Under the pieces are notes generated by a model. That model saw nothing but the letters and a program-made list of their open reading frames with translations. It was not told the DNA's origin and did not search any database. The position numbers were made by a program, and so were the translations under genes. From a virus, in the IMG/VR virus record IMGVR_UViG_3300023179_000009, positions 372,001 through 436,000 of that record: 64,000 nt of DNA. One strand, given 5' to 3'. Positions 1 to 8,310 of this stretch are shown piece by piece. The stretch's first letter is position 1, and each line of letters opens with the position of its first letter.

Positions 1-1
1 A

Positions 2-46
2 AACAAAAAAGGAAAAGCTACCAAAAGATCTAAAAGATCTAAATGA
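2..46 (+). CDS. Possible C-terminal end of a gene cut by the window edge
   Basis: An open frame enters from the left edge and ends at TGA 44-46, giving a lysine-rich tail (KKGKATKRSKRSK). A second frame (starting at base 3) stays open to about 177, but that would overlap the leftward gene at 97-690 by some 80 bases, so the short basic tail is the simpler reading. With only 15 codons visible, no function can be assigned and the gene itself is uncertain. Confidence 0.25.
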   Translation, partial: NKKGKATKRSKRSK

Positions 47-96
47 GAATGGGAACAAGGGCAAATTCCCAAAAAGTGCAATAGATTTAAAAACAT

Positions 97-690
97 TTAT
101 GCCGCCGGATTTTGTATTTTTTCTTGGGAAAAAGTTTCTTTTAGATGGGATTCAATTTCTTTTAACCCTATCTTTTTAGATGCGTTTATTATCTCCAATC
201 GCATCTTATCTGATTGGTGTAAATTTTGCCAAACATCTCGTCTAATGGCCCAATTTTCAGAAACTACATCCTCTGAATAAGAGAAATCTTCTGTTTCTTT
301 GGGGATTGTGTATTTTTCCAAAAATAAACTGAGTGGGACTGCGTAAATCTTGTTTTTGTAAATAAAAACATCGATACCAGCGTCTACACAAGCGTAAGAA
401 TTTTTGTTTTGATTGGCACTGGATTTAATTAACTCTTCAATCATAAATTGTATTTGAATTTCTTTTTTGTTTTCTTTCAAAAAAGTTGTCAAATCTAATT
501 TTTTATTATTAATTCTTTCTTTTTGGTAGATTTTTATAGTCTCCATCGTTATGCTCTCATGAGATTGAGATTGCATAATACGATTTGCTATTGTGATTGC
601 TTGTTCGAAACAAAAAGATTTAAACGATGGCAAGAAAATTTTTTCAAAAGTGTCACAATTCATCCGGCAAGCTTTTGATAAGTAATTCAT
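97..690 (-). CDS. Hypothetical protein, 197 aa
   Basis: I do not recognise a family. The protein is mixed and charged, with no signal peptide or membrane segment; the N-terminal 35 residues contain three cysteines. A GTG lies one codon upstream (693), but ATG at 690 is preferred because GGGAG lies 7 bases ahead of it. It is the last leftward gene before the window edge. Its 217-base upstream gap is the longest gene-free stretch nearby and holds the folded RNA candidate at 766-907, so if that RNA is read leftward this gene is its natural target. Confidence 0.7.
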   Translation of the reverse strand: MNYLSKACRMNCDTFEKIFLPSFKSFCFEQAITIANRIMQSQSHESITMETIKIYQKERINNKKLDLTTFLKENKKEIQIQFMIEELIKSSANQNKNSYACVDAGIDVFIYKNKIYAVPLSLFLEKYTIPKETEDFSYSEDVVSENWAIRRDVWQNLHQSDKMRLEIINASKKIGLKEIESHLKETFSQEKIQNPAA

Positions 691-765
691 CACAGACTCC
701 CTTCTGGTGTTTAAAAAACTAACTAAAAAATTCTACAAAAAATTTTTTGCTTGTCTAGTAAAAAA

Positions 766-907
766 TCTTTGATCTCAGGTCGCTCGGCTAACAAATGCAC
801 CCCGGAATCCTCGGGACCGATTTGCACCATCTAAATAGTGGGTTAGGGAGTAAGCCTAATGCTTTTGTTCACGTTTTAGTGACGCACCGCCCTCAATGAA
901 TCAAAGA
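766..907. ncRNA. Candidate structured RNA, multibranch fold with three hairpins
   Basis: This gene-free stretch is visibly more G+C-rich than its surroundings and can fold into one closed unit. An 8-base closing stem pairs 766-773 (TCTTTGAT) with 900-907 (ATCAAAGA). Inside are three hairpins: 792-796 with 820-824 enclosing 801-804 with 812-815 (CCCG/CGGG); 843-847 with 855-859 (TTAGG/CCTAA); and 869-872 with 879-882 (TCAC/GTGA). GCACC occurs three times (797, 824, 884). Read leftward it would be the 5' leader of the gene at 97-690; read rightward it ends in AATTTTT. I could not match it to a known riboswitch or ribozyme; no covariation data are available. Confidence 0.35.
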
Positions 908-911
908 ATTT

Positions 912-1232
912 TTAAACAATTTGTACTTGGTTGCCGTTTATCTTTACTTTTTTAATCTCTACTTCATCGCCATTTTTGTTTTTCATTTGGCTTTTGGATA
1001 TTTCATCCAAGAGCCAAATGTTTTTTTCTTCATTTTTTTCAAAAACTATTAAATAATCTTCAAATATTGCGGCATAAGAATTGCAGTAAGCAAGTTGTCT
1101 TCCTTTTTTGTGTTCTAAATCTACAAGATTTTGAAATCTGTTTTCTCCAATCAAGTAATCTGGTCCGTTTTTTTCAAAAAAAGAATCTATTTGATTGGCA
1201 ATCAAACCCACTGCTTCTTTTTTATCGTTCAT
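912..1232 (-). CDS. Hypothetical protein, 106 aa
   Basis: No family recognised. A small soluble protein with a lysine-rich C-terminus that reads as short beta-strands (VEIKKVKINGNQVQIV). Its ATG overlaps the stop of the zinc-ribbon gene by four bases (ATGA), so it is the third gene of a leftward operon that starts with the HU-like gene. No signal peptide or membrane segment. Confidence 0.75.
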   Translation of the reverse strand: MNDKKEAVGLIANQIDSFFEKNGPDYLIGENRFQNLVDLEHKKGRQLAYCNSYAAIFEDYLIVFEKNEEKNIWLLDEISKSQMKNKNGDEVEIKKVKINGNQVQIV

Positions 1233-1441
1233 CTTTGCTTCGCCAAACTTTTAAAAATTTTATGCCAAAAATTTTCATCTTGAGCATTTCTTTGATTGCT
1301 CAGAAATAAATTCGATTTCTTCGAAGGAACGATTCCTAGCCCACGACATTTTGCACACTTTATGTTGGCACCGGATACGCTACTCCGATGCCAACCACAA
1401 CCCCTACAATTTTTGCAAACTCTGTCTTCGAAATCGTTCAT
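1229..1441 (-). CDS. Small zinc-ribbon protein with DnaJ-type CxxCxGxG motifs, 70 aa
   Basis: Two cysteine pairs, CKNCRGCGW near residue 9 and CAKCRGLG near residue 29, match the CxxCxGxG pattern of the DnaJ zinc-finger module and would bind one zinc ion. No J domain is present, so this is a stand-alone zinc ribbon whose partner is unknown. The start overlaps the HU-like stop (ATGA) and the stop overlaps the next start, showing translational coupling in a three-gene leftward operon. The C-terminal half is basic and amphipathic. A role with nucleic acid or protein folding is inference only. Confidence 0.75.
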   Translation of the reverse strand: MNDFEDRVCKNCRGCGWHRSSVSGANIKCAKCRGLGIVPSKKSNLFLSNQRNAQDENFWHKIFKSLAKQR

Positions 1442-1755
1442 AAAACGACTGCTGAGTCTTTTAGTTGCTTCACTGGTTTAATTTTTAATCGGACAGAGGC
1501 TGGTTTTGCCTTAACTGTGATTTCTTGCTTTGTTAAAGGAGAAATCATTTTTCTTTCTGGTCTTGCTGGTTTAATTACCTTGGTGATTTTGCAAACGCCC
1601 GGAACAGTGACTGTTCCGTTTGAATTTACTTGCTCTACAACCAAATTTTGCAAAGCCTCTAGAGCTAATTTTGATTGTTGTAGAGTAAGACCAGCAAGAT
1701 CTGCAACTTTTTGTCTTATTTGACTGGCTGTCATGTTTTTGTTTTTTTGCGTCAT
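1438..1755 (-). CDS. HU/IHF-like DNA-binding protein, 105 aa
   Basis: The order of elements fits the bacterial histone-like HU/IHF family: an N-terminal two-helix part (TASQIRQKVADLAGLTLQQS), the turn NGTVTVPGVCKIT that matches the usual KVTIPGFGTF segment, a basic beta-arm with PARPERKMISPLTKQEI, and a C-terminal VRLKIKP that replaces the usual VPVFKAG. Length is close to the family norm of about 90-100. The start at 1755 is preferred over an in-frame ATG at 1803 because GGAG lies 9 bases upstream. Likely role: bending or compacting phage DNA. It heads the leftward three-gene operon. Confidence 0.8.
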   Translation of the reverse strand: MTQKNKNMTASQIRQKVADLAGLTLQQSKLALEALQNLVVEQVNSNGTVTVPGVCKITKVIKPARPERKMISPLTKQEITVKAKPASVRLKIKPVKQLKDSAVVL

Positions 1756-1928
1756 TTTTAAATTCTCCAAAAATTTTGGTTTCAAAAATTGAAACTTGTT
1801 CAACCATCTTACAACATTAAGAAATAAAAGTCCATAGTGTTTTTAAGAATTTTTTGACGAACAAGCATCTAGACGAAAAAAATTTTTTTTGTTAAGATTA
1901 AATAACAACTCTTAATTTAAGGAAAAAA

Positions 1929-2201
1929 ATGAAAAGAAAAGTTTGGGTTATAGAAGAAATCGAAGTTGATGGCCAAATCAACCACAGGCAAACAGAGATA
2001 TCTTATGATCTCAAAGAAGACGAATCTTGGTCTTGGAACACCCCCGACAGTTTAAATGATGATCAAAAAAATGAATGGAACAGAGTTTTAAATTTACTCA
2101 AAAATGTTAATGGGGAAGATTTGAGACACGTTGTGTGTGCGGCTGGGTTGATGACTCATTGTTATAGTGAAAATAAAACATCCGATTATTCTAATGATTA
2201 A
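1929..2201 (+). CDS. Hypothetical protein, 90 aa
   Basis: An acidic small protein with no recognised family. It starts with MKRKVWVIEEIEV and has a tryptophan/asparagine-rich middle. A purine-rich AAGGAAA lies just upstream of the ATG. It is the first rightward gene after the divergent gap at 1756-1928 and precedes the sugar-nucleotide cassette by six bases, so it is probably co-transcribed with it. The gap contains TTGACG at 1850-1855 but no convincing -10 box at the usual distance. Confidence 0.7.
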   Translation: MKRKVWVIEEIEVDGQINHRQTEISYDLKEDESWSWNTPDSLNDDQKNEWNRVLNLLKNVNGEDLRHVVCAAGLMTHCYSENKTSDYSND

Positions 2202-2207
2202 ATAAAA

Positions 2208-3266
2208 ATGATAAAAAGAGTTTTACTAACTGGTCACGGAGGATTTGTTGGCCATCATTGTCTAGAATATTTTCTTGAAAAAACTGATTGGGAGATTGTT
2301 TGTATTGATAGTTTTCGACACAAAGGAACCTGTCGAAGGGTTGTAGAGATATCGAACGACAATCCTAGAGTAAAAACTTACAAACATGATCTTTCAGTTC
2401 CTATAGATGCTCAATTAGAAAATTTAATTTTAGAGCGTAAAGCAATTTCCTATGGGGTAGAACACAAGCCAATCCATATTATTATAAACATGGCTTCTGA
2501 GAGTGCGGTTGAACGATCCACCCAAGATCCTGTCGCTTGTTTAAAAAATAATTATGATATTGCTATTAATATGCTTGAGTTTGCAAGAAAATGTAGTCAC
2601 TTAGAACAATTTATTCAAATTAGCACTGATGAGGTTTACGGCGAGGTTGCTCCAAACAAATCACACAAAGAGTGGGATCCGATCTTGCCATCAAATCCCT
2701 ATGCCTCTTCAAAAGCAGCACAAGAGTCTTTGGCAATCGGATATTGGAGAACTTATAATTTACCAATTGTGATTACCAACATTATGAATATTATTGGGGA
2801 AAGACAAGATCAAGAAAAGTTTTTGCCAAAAATAATTCGTAAAATTCTTTTACAAGAAGAAATGCCAATTTATGCAGATTCGGAGAGCGATATAGGTTCT
2901 AGAGTTTATTTATATGCGAAAAACGTAGCTGATGCTTTGATTTTTTTATCAAACAAAAAACCAGCCACGTATCAAAGTCTTTTAACAGAGAGGCAAAGTT
3001 ATGATATAAGACCTGATCGTTATAACATATGCGGTGATGTTGAAATAAATAATTTGGATATGGCAAAACTTGTTGCAAAGATTATGAAAAAAGAATTAAA
3101 ATACAAACTAATAAAAAGCGAGTCCGCTCGTCCAGGATATGATAGAAGATACATGTTGGACGGTTCTAAAATTAAACAATTAGGATGGATTGCTCCTTTT
3201 GGTTTTGAAGAATCTTTAGAAAAAATAATAAATTGGACTTTAAAAAATATTCATTGGGGAGTTTGA
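2208..3266 (+). CDS. NAD-dependent sugar-nucleotide dehydratase, dTDP-glucose 4,6-dehydratase-like, 352 aa
   Basis: An extended short-chain dehydrogenase/reductase. The Rossmann motif GxxGxxG is at residues 9-15 (TGHGGFVG), the active-site strand STDEVYG at 139-145, and the YxxxK pair at Y165/K169 (YASSK). STDEVYG with Asp-Glu is the signature of dTDP-glucose 4,6-dehydratase (RmlB) and close relatives. Those enzymes form the 4-keto-6-deoxy sugar nucleotide that feeds rhamnose and other deoxysugars. Length matches the family (about 350). It is followed without a gap by two glycosyltransferases, so it likely supplies or alters their donor. The exact substrate cannot be read from sequence. Confidence 0.85.
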   Translation: MIKRVLLTGHGGFVGHHCLEYFLEKTDWEIVCIDSFRHKGTCRRVVEISNDNPRVKTYKHDLSVPIDAQLENLILERKAISYGVEHKPIHIIINMASESAVERSTQDPVACLKNNYDIAINMLEFARKCSHLEQFIQISTDEVYGEVAPNKSHKEWDPILPSNPYASSKAAQESLAIGYWRTYNLPIVITNIMNIIGERQDQEKFLPKIIRKILLQEEMPIYADSESDIGSRVYLYAKNVADALIFLSNKKPATYQSLLTERQSYDIRPDRYNICGDVEINNLDMAKLVAKIMKKELKYKLIKSESARPGYDRRYMLDGSKIKQLGWIAPFGFEESLEKIINWTLKNIHWGV

Positions 3267-4031
3267 GTGGATGTCTTTTTATACATTAGAAGGACCGAGG
3301 ACTGGTGTAACGTAACTTCAGATTTTTTAAAGAGTAACTTTTTTAAAGATTTTGGTAAAGGATATAATTGGAAAGAAGATATATTTGATAGAATACTTTG
3401 GTGGGATGAGTTATTTAATTTATCTTATACTGGCTACAGGTGTGGTGTAAAAGAAATTGCAAAATCTCAACATTATTTAAAGACTATTTCTTGGAAAAAT
3501 TTTTATAATTTAAGTAATGACGATATAGTTATTCCCGTTGATGATGATGATTGGTTTCACCCTAATTTAGCAAATCTTATATTGGATAAGTATGCGGATT
3601 GCGACGTAGGTTTTTGGGATCCTTTAGTTTTTTGTTCAACTTTTACATTTAAATTAAATGATTGGAATGTAAAAAAGAAAAAATATTTTGCTTCTAATGG
3701 CTATTTTATAAAGTCTTCTTTATTGTATGAAAAAGGATATGACTTTTTTTTAAGTTTGTTACTTAATCATTGCGGGGCTTTAGAAACTTCTTTAAAAAAT
3801 AATTTGAAAATCAAAGAAATAAAAAATAAGTATTTATCGATTTATAATTCTCACCCCGGTTCTTTAACATCCCTGAATAGTATAAATAAAAAAATAGAGC
3901 TTTTACATTATTTTCCAAAAAACAATATTATAAGTTATAGAAAAGATCAACTATGGTGCAAACACAGTGTTGAAAAACTTATTGATCTTATAAAAAGTTT
4001 GGAACTAAAAAGTCCTTTGAAATTATTATGA
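3267..4031 (+). CDS. Glycosyltransferase-like protein with DDDDW motif, 254 aa
   Basis: The core motif VIPVDDDDWFHP (about residues 87-98) places a run of four aspartates where GT-A glycosyltransferases carry their metal-binding DxD. The protein is a paralogue of the next gene: both start with an RRTEDW motif near residue 10 and share SNGYF and HPGS segments. The start is GTG at 3267, directly after the upstream stop, supported by GGGGAG at about 3256-3261. No membrane segment, so it probably acts in the cytoplasm on a sugar nucleotide. Acceptor unknown; virion or host-surface glycan modification is inferred from the cassette. Confidence 0.7.
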   Translation: MDVFLYIRRTEDWCNVTSDFLKSNFFKDFGKGYNWKEDIFDRILWWDELFNLSYTGYRCGVKEIAKSQHYLKTISWKNFYNLSNDDIVIPVDDDDWFHPNLANLILDKYADCDVGFWDPLVFCSTFTFKLNDWNVKKKKYFASNGYFIKSSLLYEKGYDFFLSLLLNHCGALETSLKNNLKIKEIKNKYLSIYNSHPGSLTSLNSINKKIELLHYFPKNNIISYRKDQLWCKHSVEKLIDLIKSLELKSPLKLL

Positions 4032-4828
4032 AAGTTTATTTTTATTTAAGACGAACCGAGGATTGGGCAAACGCAACAAATGAAGATCTTTTGAGATCTA
4101 ATGGTTTTTGCGAAAATTGGATAAAGTTAAATCTACAAGAATCTTTGGCTTATTCCTCGCAGTCAGAAATTTGGAAAATGCCTCCGTTTTGGTGGAATAA
4201 AATCTGCTCTATTTCTTGGCAAGAATATCGACACAGGGTGAAGACGGTGGCCACAAGTTTTTGGAATACGGAACAGGTCACCGGAGATAATTTTCTTGAT
4301 CTTGATGATGAAGATATAGTGATTCCCGTTGATGATGATGATTGGTTTCATCCCGACTTGGTAAATTTTTTAGCAAAACACGGTTCGGATTATGATTATG
4401 GTTGTTGGGATGTAGTTGTAAACAATACGGCTTTTAATTTTAATTTTGAATTATGGACTAAATACCACAAGAACATTTGTTCTAATGGATATTTTTTTAA
4501 AGCAAATGTTTTAAAAAAGATAGATTACAAAAAAGCAATGAATATTTTGCACAACCATAGCAAAACTTTAGAGATAGCCAAGTATATGGGTTTAAAAATT
4601 ATGGATAGAAGAGATCAAGTTTTTGCTTTGTATAACTGGCATCCGGGATCAATTAGCGCTATGTTTCAAATAAAGTCTATTCGTGATTTTAAAATGTTGT
4701 TTCCGAAAGGAAAAATGAAAACAATTCCTAATTATTGTACATGGATAAAAGATGGTGTAGAAAAAATTGAAGCAATAATTAAGGATATAACCTTTAATAA
4801 AATACCATGCGAGATCACAGTTTTTTAG
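4028..4828 (+). CDS. Glycosyltransferase-like protein with DDDDW motif, second tandem copy, 266 aa
   Basis: A paralogue of the preceding gene, which it overlaps by four bases (ATGA). It has the same layout: N-terminal YLRRTEDWANAT, central VIPVDDDDWFHP, then SNGYFFKANVL and NWHPGSISA. The DNA coding the DDDDW stretch (about 4313-4350) is nearly identical to 3522-3559, while the flanks have diverged, which suggests tandem duplication with strong constraint or gene conversion at the catalytic core. It is expected to be a GT-A-type transferase; donor and acceptor are unknown. Confidence 0.7.
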   Translation: MKVYFYLRRTEDWANATNEDLLRSNGFCENWIKLNLQESLAYSSQSEIWKMPPFWWNKICSISWQEYRHRVKTVATSFWNTEQVTGDNFLDLDDEDIVIPVDDDDWFHPDLVNFLAKHGSDYDYGCWDVVVNNTAFNFNFELWTKYHKNICSNGYFFKANVLKKIDYKKAMNILHNHSKTLEIAKYMGLKIMDRRDQVFALYNWHPGSISAMFQIKSIRDFKMLFPKGKMKTIPNYCTWIKDGVEKIEAIIKDITFNKIPCEITVF

Positions 4829-4835
4829 GAGTAGT

Positions 4836-5918
4836 ATGAAAAATAAAATTTTGATATTTTTTTCTTTTGTTTTATTATCTCTTCAATTATTTTTATATTT
4901 TGTTGAGATCAAGAACCCCGCTCCAAAGCCAGATGTAAAACCAATTCCTCAAGAACAAAAGTCTCTTCCTCAAATAGAAACAAACATTTCTAACCCATTC
5001 CCAGGATACCTGGATTATGACAAAATAGTTTTATTGTTAAAAGAATGGAATTCACAATCCGAAGACATCACAGAGTTTGGGGTTTATGGAAAAAGCACTA
5101 AAAATCAAGATTTAGTATATTTGAGATTGAGAAATAAAAGAATCAGTCAATCAGCGCAGTTGCCGGTGCTTGTTACAGCATGTATTCACGGAAATGAACC
5201 ATTATCAACTGCAACTATGATGTGGTATTTTGGAAATATTTTAAAAAATTATAAAAATAATTATGAAAAATTATTAGAAACAAGAGATATTTATTTTGTT
5301 CCTGTGGTGTCTCCTGATAGTTATCCTCATAGCCGATATGTCGATGGGGTTGATCCCAATAGAAATTTCCCCGGATTAAACAACTCTGATAAGCAATCTG
5401 TTAAGCCAATTGCCTCCATTCAAGACTTGTTTTTAAAAATTAAACCAAGAGCAGTACTGTCAGGGCATACTTGGGGTAGGGTTTTTTTAATACCTTACGG
5501 CGATCAAATGCAAAAATGTCCTGATCATGATCAATTTATGGGTATAGTATCGGAGATGGGTAGGTTGTCAAACTATAGATACATAAGAGCTTGTGATTTG
5601 TATATGGCAAGTGGGCGATTAAACAATCCCCCCATAAGAACTTATGGAGAACCTAAAGGAGAATACAAAACTTTAATGCCAATTTATGGAACAGAGGTGG
5701 ATTGGTACTATCGCAATGATTCTTTTGCTGTCGTGATGGAATTTGGCACACATCAAAGAAAACCAACCTTAGAAGAAATAAAATTTGAATACAATAGAAC
5801 TAATGATGCTTTTTTGTATTTTTTAGAAAAAGCACCCACAACTAAACTTGATCCTAGTCGTCTACCAGTTCAAGCCTTGAAACCAAAAAATATCGATGAA
5901 ACATTTAGAGACGAATAA
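4836..5918 (+). CDS. Membrane-anchored M14-family zinc carboxypeptidase, 360 aa
   Basis: Residues 5-23 form one hydrophobic segment after a short basic start, followed by a proline/lysine-rich linker (about 27-56) and a catalytic domain. M14 landmarks are visible: H118 and E121 (HGNE) and H211 (SGHTWG) as zinc ligands, DPNRNFP at 173-179 with the Asn-Arg pair that binds the substrate carboxylate, and E302 (MEFGTH) as catalytic glutamate. The family removes C-terminal residues from peptides, and some members cut peptidoglycan stem peptides. The anchor predicts a periplasmic or external catalytic domain. It sits inside a glycosyltransferase cassette, starting 7 bases after one and overlapping the next. 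Confidence 0.85.
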   Translation: MKNKILIFFSFVLLSLQLFLYFVEIKNPAPKPDVKPIPQEQKSLPQIETNISNPFPGYLDYDKIVLLLKEWNSQSEDITEFGVYGKSTKNQDLVYLRLRNKRISQSAQLPVLVTACIHGNEPLSTATMMWYFGNILKNYKNNYEKLLETRDIYFVPVVSPDSYPHSRYVDGVDPNRNFPGLNNSDKQSVKPIASIQDLFLKIKPRAVLSGHTWGRVFLIPYGDQMQKCPDHDQFMGIVSEMGRLSNYRYIRACDLYMASGRLNNPPIRTYGEPKGEYKTLMPIYGTEVDWYYRNDSFAVVMEFGTHQRKPTLEEIKFEYNRTNDAFLYFLEKAPTTKLDPSRLPVQALKPKNIDETFRDE

Positions 5919-6769
5919 TGCAATTTTCTTTTAAAAAACCTTTTTTAAAAGTTATAATAACAGATTTGAAAGAAAGTGGTTTGTATTTTCAAAAAAGAAT
6001 TGATTTTCTTTTAAGTGTTTTAAAAGAAAAATATTTTATAAAAATACAGCATTCGAGCGAATATCAAGGCGTTCATTTGGCCCAATGTATTGTTTTTGAA
6101 CACGAAAGCAAGCGTTTTAAAGCAATAGATCTAAGTGACCCAGATGATGGAGATTATGCTGGTTTTTTTGAAATTATCAAAAATGAAAATTGTCAATTTG
6201 TTTTAAAGTCTCAATATAATCCAGATTTAAATATTCCAAAATTAAAACCTTTTTTTTATTTTGAAAAAAGCGATCCCGAGTTATTCAGTAGTAGATTATC
6301 TTTTTTAAGATCTATAAAAAAAAATAATAATCAACTTTATTGGCGTGGATCGTTGCGTGAAAACCGTAAGAATATAATATTCTCCATTAAAGATTTATTA
6401 AACACTAGTTTTCAAAAATCAATACATTCAAAACTTTATTTCGAAGAACTTGCCTCGCACAAAATCGCTCTATCTTTACCGGGAGGCGGCAATAGTTGCC
6501 ACAGGGAATTTGAGTGTTTTGGAATAGGAACGGTTGTGTTGAGTCCAAAATTTAAAAACATTTATCACATACCATTAATTCCCGATTATCATTATTTAAG
6601 TGTGGAAGGTGATGAAGAAAAAGATATAATAAAAAATATAAAATACCGATTTGAAAATTTAAAAGATGACGAAATTAATTTTATCAGAAAGAACGCTATG
6701 GAGTACTACGACAATTATATTGAATACAAAAAAAACGTTTATTGGATGAGGCACTGTCTGGAGTTGTAA
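5918..6769 (+). CDS. GT90/CAP10-like glycosyltransferase, 283 aa
   Basis: The C-terminal half has the layout of the CAP10/GT90 transferase domain: YWRGSLRENRKN at about residues 141-152, then LASHKIALSLPGGGNSC and REFECFGIGTVVLSP at about 196-210. Family members transfer xylose, glucose or related sugars from nucleotide donors. The start codon overlaps the M14 gene stop (TAATG), so the five genes from 2208 form one coupled cassette. No signal peptide. The N-terminal 110 residues match nothing I recognise. The following gene is convergent and no terminator hairpin is visible between them. Confidence 0.65.
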   Translation: MQFSFKKPFLKVIITDLKESGLYFQKRIDFLLSVLKEKYFIKIQHSSEYQGVHLAQCIVFEHESKRFKAIDLSDPDDGDYAGFFEIIKNENCQFVLKSQYNPDLNIPKLKPFFYFEKSDPELFSSRLSFLRSIKKNNNQLYWRGSLRENRKNIIFSIKDLLNTSFQKSIHSKLYFEELASHKIALSLPGGGNSCHREFECFGIGTVVLSPKFKNIYHIPLIPDYHYLSVEGDEEKDIIKNIKYRFENLKDDEINFIRKNAMEYYDNYIEYKKNVYWMRHCLEL

Positions 6770-6771
6770 AT

Positions 6772-8262
6772 TTACTTTTTTGACATAAAGCGAATTTGAT
6801 TTTGAAATGAATCAAGTTCTAATTGCTTTTTTCTTTCATCTGCTAGTGTTGAATCGACGTTATTTGTAAATGGATCATAAATGTCTAAGAAATCATCGGA
6901 AACTTCACTTTCTCCATCTTTATAAACAAATATTTTTATTCTTGGTTGTCTTGTGTAATTTAAAAAAGCATCCACCAGATCTGGCTCTACTTTACCTATT
7001 TTTACGACAAAATCTTTTAGTTTTCTTGGAGGTAATCCGGCTGTCACGAATCCGTTTGTTAAACTTGACAACTCATCTGCCTCAATTGAGCCACTTAAGC
7101 CCAAAGACTTAATCAAAAAGACTATCTTGTTAAGGTCTTTTTGATCTATTTCTAAATCCATCAATGATTTTGGATCGTTCATTCTCAAAAGATAAGCCAA
7201 AGCCATTTGCTTGTCGCCTAACTCGGATATTTCTTTGGGAAAATTTGCATCGAGTATTTTGTTCGGAAAAACATGGTTTAAAATTCCCAAGTCATTACAT
7301 GTGGAAAGATATTTTCTTGAGTCAACTTCTTCTTTGTCCATTCCTTTTTTAAATTCATCCATCATGTATTTTCTATCCAACCCTCTCAATTTTTCACTTA
7401 ATTTTTTAACTTTTTGTTTCTCTTCATCAGAGACCTTGGAGGCATCGCCATACAAAGTTAGCATCCTAGCGTATCTCAGTATCCTTGAAGGATCTTCTTC
7501 TAATTTTTTCTCTATGTCTCCAATAGAATTTATTTTTCCGGCTGCTAAGTGATGCATGCCGCCAAAAAAATCATACAAATCTTTATTGGGTCCATTGTCA
7601 TTATTCAAAAGAACATACATTCCGTTTATTGTAAAATCTCTCCCTGCTGCATCATCTTTTTGAGTGCCCAACTCAGGGTCTTTGTCGATGAGACCCTTGG
7701 GGGTTTTTGTGAAAACTTCTAAGGTGTATTCATCGTCATTTACTTTAATACCAAAGACAAAAGGACGACCATTCTTATTCTCCCTCTGTACCCAAAAGTA
7801 TTGGTTGTTTCCCTTTTTAATATTTGGGCTATCTTTTAAAGTTTTTAAATCTCCCAATTTATTAAAAAAACTAAAACCATTTTGTTTAAGTAGGTGGTAA
7901 ACCTCGTCAGGCGAAGCACTTGTTGCTAACTCTACATTTCTAGGTTTTTTATTAAGTAGATGATCACGCACAGATCCGCCGGTTAAAAATAATTTTTTAC
8001 TAGTTATCTTAACAGGTTTTTCTCCACCTGTGTTTTCGTCTCTAGACCAACCCCAATTTGCACCTTGCTTAAAAGCTCTAACGATGGGTGCTAAATTTTT
8101 GTTTTTACCATAGTTCTCTGACTTTGGATCGTCCGATATTACAAAAGGAGAAAATTCATTTCCATCTCCTAAAGAAACCTTTGACCCAACGGGTTTTGAA
8201 GACTCTATATTTTCTTGTTGTGATTCTTTTAAAATTTTAAATTCAACAAAAGATTTTTTCAT
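6772..8262 (-). CDS. CCA-adding enzyme / poly(A) polymerase-like protein with altered catalytic acids, 496 aa
   Basis: A class II nucleotidyltransferase-superfamily protein. FLTGGSVRDHLLNKKP (about 92-107) matches the GGxVRDxLLG motif, GRDFTINGM (207-215) matches RRDFTINAM, and DPSRILRYARM (257-267) matches the DPxRxLRAARF segment. In active enzymes the first motif is followed by a metal-binding DxD; here the same place reads N109-V-E111, so two catalytic acids are replaced. It may be inactive as a tRNA 3'-end enzyme, or may do a different job. About 90 N-terminal residues precede the domain. I noticed no tRNA gene in the window. Leftward, convergent with the GT90-like gene. Confidence 0.75.
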   Translation of the reverse strand: MKKSFVEFKILKESQQENIESSKPVGSKVSLGDGNEFSPFVISDDPKSENYGKNKNLAPIVRAFKQGANWGWSRDENTGGEKPVKITSKKLFLTGGSVRDHLLNKKPRNVELATSASPDEVYHLLKQNGFSFFNKLGDLKTLKDSPNIKKGNNQYFWVQRENKNGRPFVFGIKVNDDEYTLEVFTKTPKGLIDKDPELGTQKDDAAGRDFTINGMYVLLNNDNGPNKDLYDFFGGMHHLAAGKINSIGDIEKKLEEDPSRILRYARMLTLYGDASKVSDEEKQKVKKLSEKLRGLDRKYMMDEFKKGMDKEEVDSRKYLSTCNDLGILNHVFPNKILDANFPKEISELGDKQMALAYLLRMNDPKSLMDLEIDQKDLNKIVFLIKSLGLSGSIEADELSSLTNGFVTAGLPPRKLKDFVVKIGKVEPDLVDAFLNYTRQPRIKIFVYKDGESEVSDDFLDIYDPFTNNVDSTLADERKKQLELDSFQNQIRFMSKK

Positions 8263-8310
8263 TATTATGACCTATTTTTTACTAGATTATTTAGTGTATT
8301 TTTAGAATAT

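Noticed and set aside
766-907. Twister ribozyme or tRNA identity for the folded intergenic RNA
   Set aside because: Part of hairpin 792-824 resembles the CGGTCCC stretch of twister, but the conserved AAGCCCGG and flanking elements are missing. No tRNA cloverleaf or anticodon arm fits.
1571-1807. Second open frame overlapping the HU-like gene
   Set aside because: The HU-like frame matches a known family and has a ribosome-binding site; the other frame has no recognisable features.
4836-5918. M14 peptidase as the phage endolysin
   Set aside because: The membrane anchor and the peptidase fold allow a peptidoglycan role, but no cell-wall binding module or neighbouring holin supports this, so only a carboxypeptidase is called.
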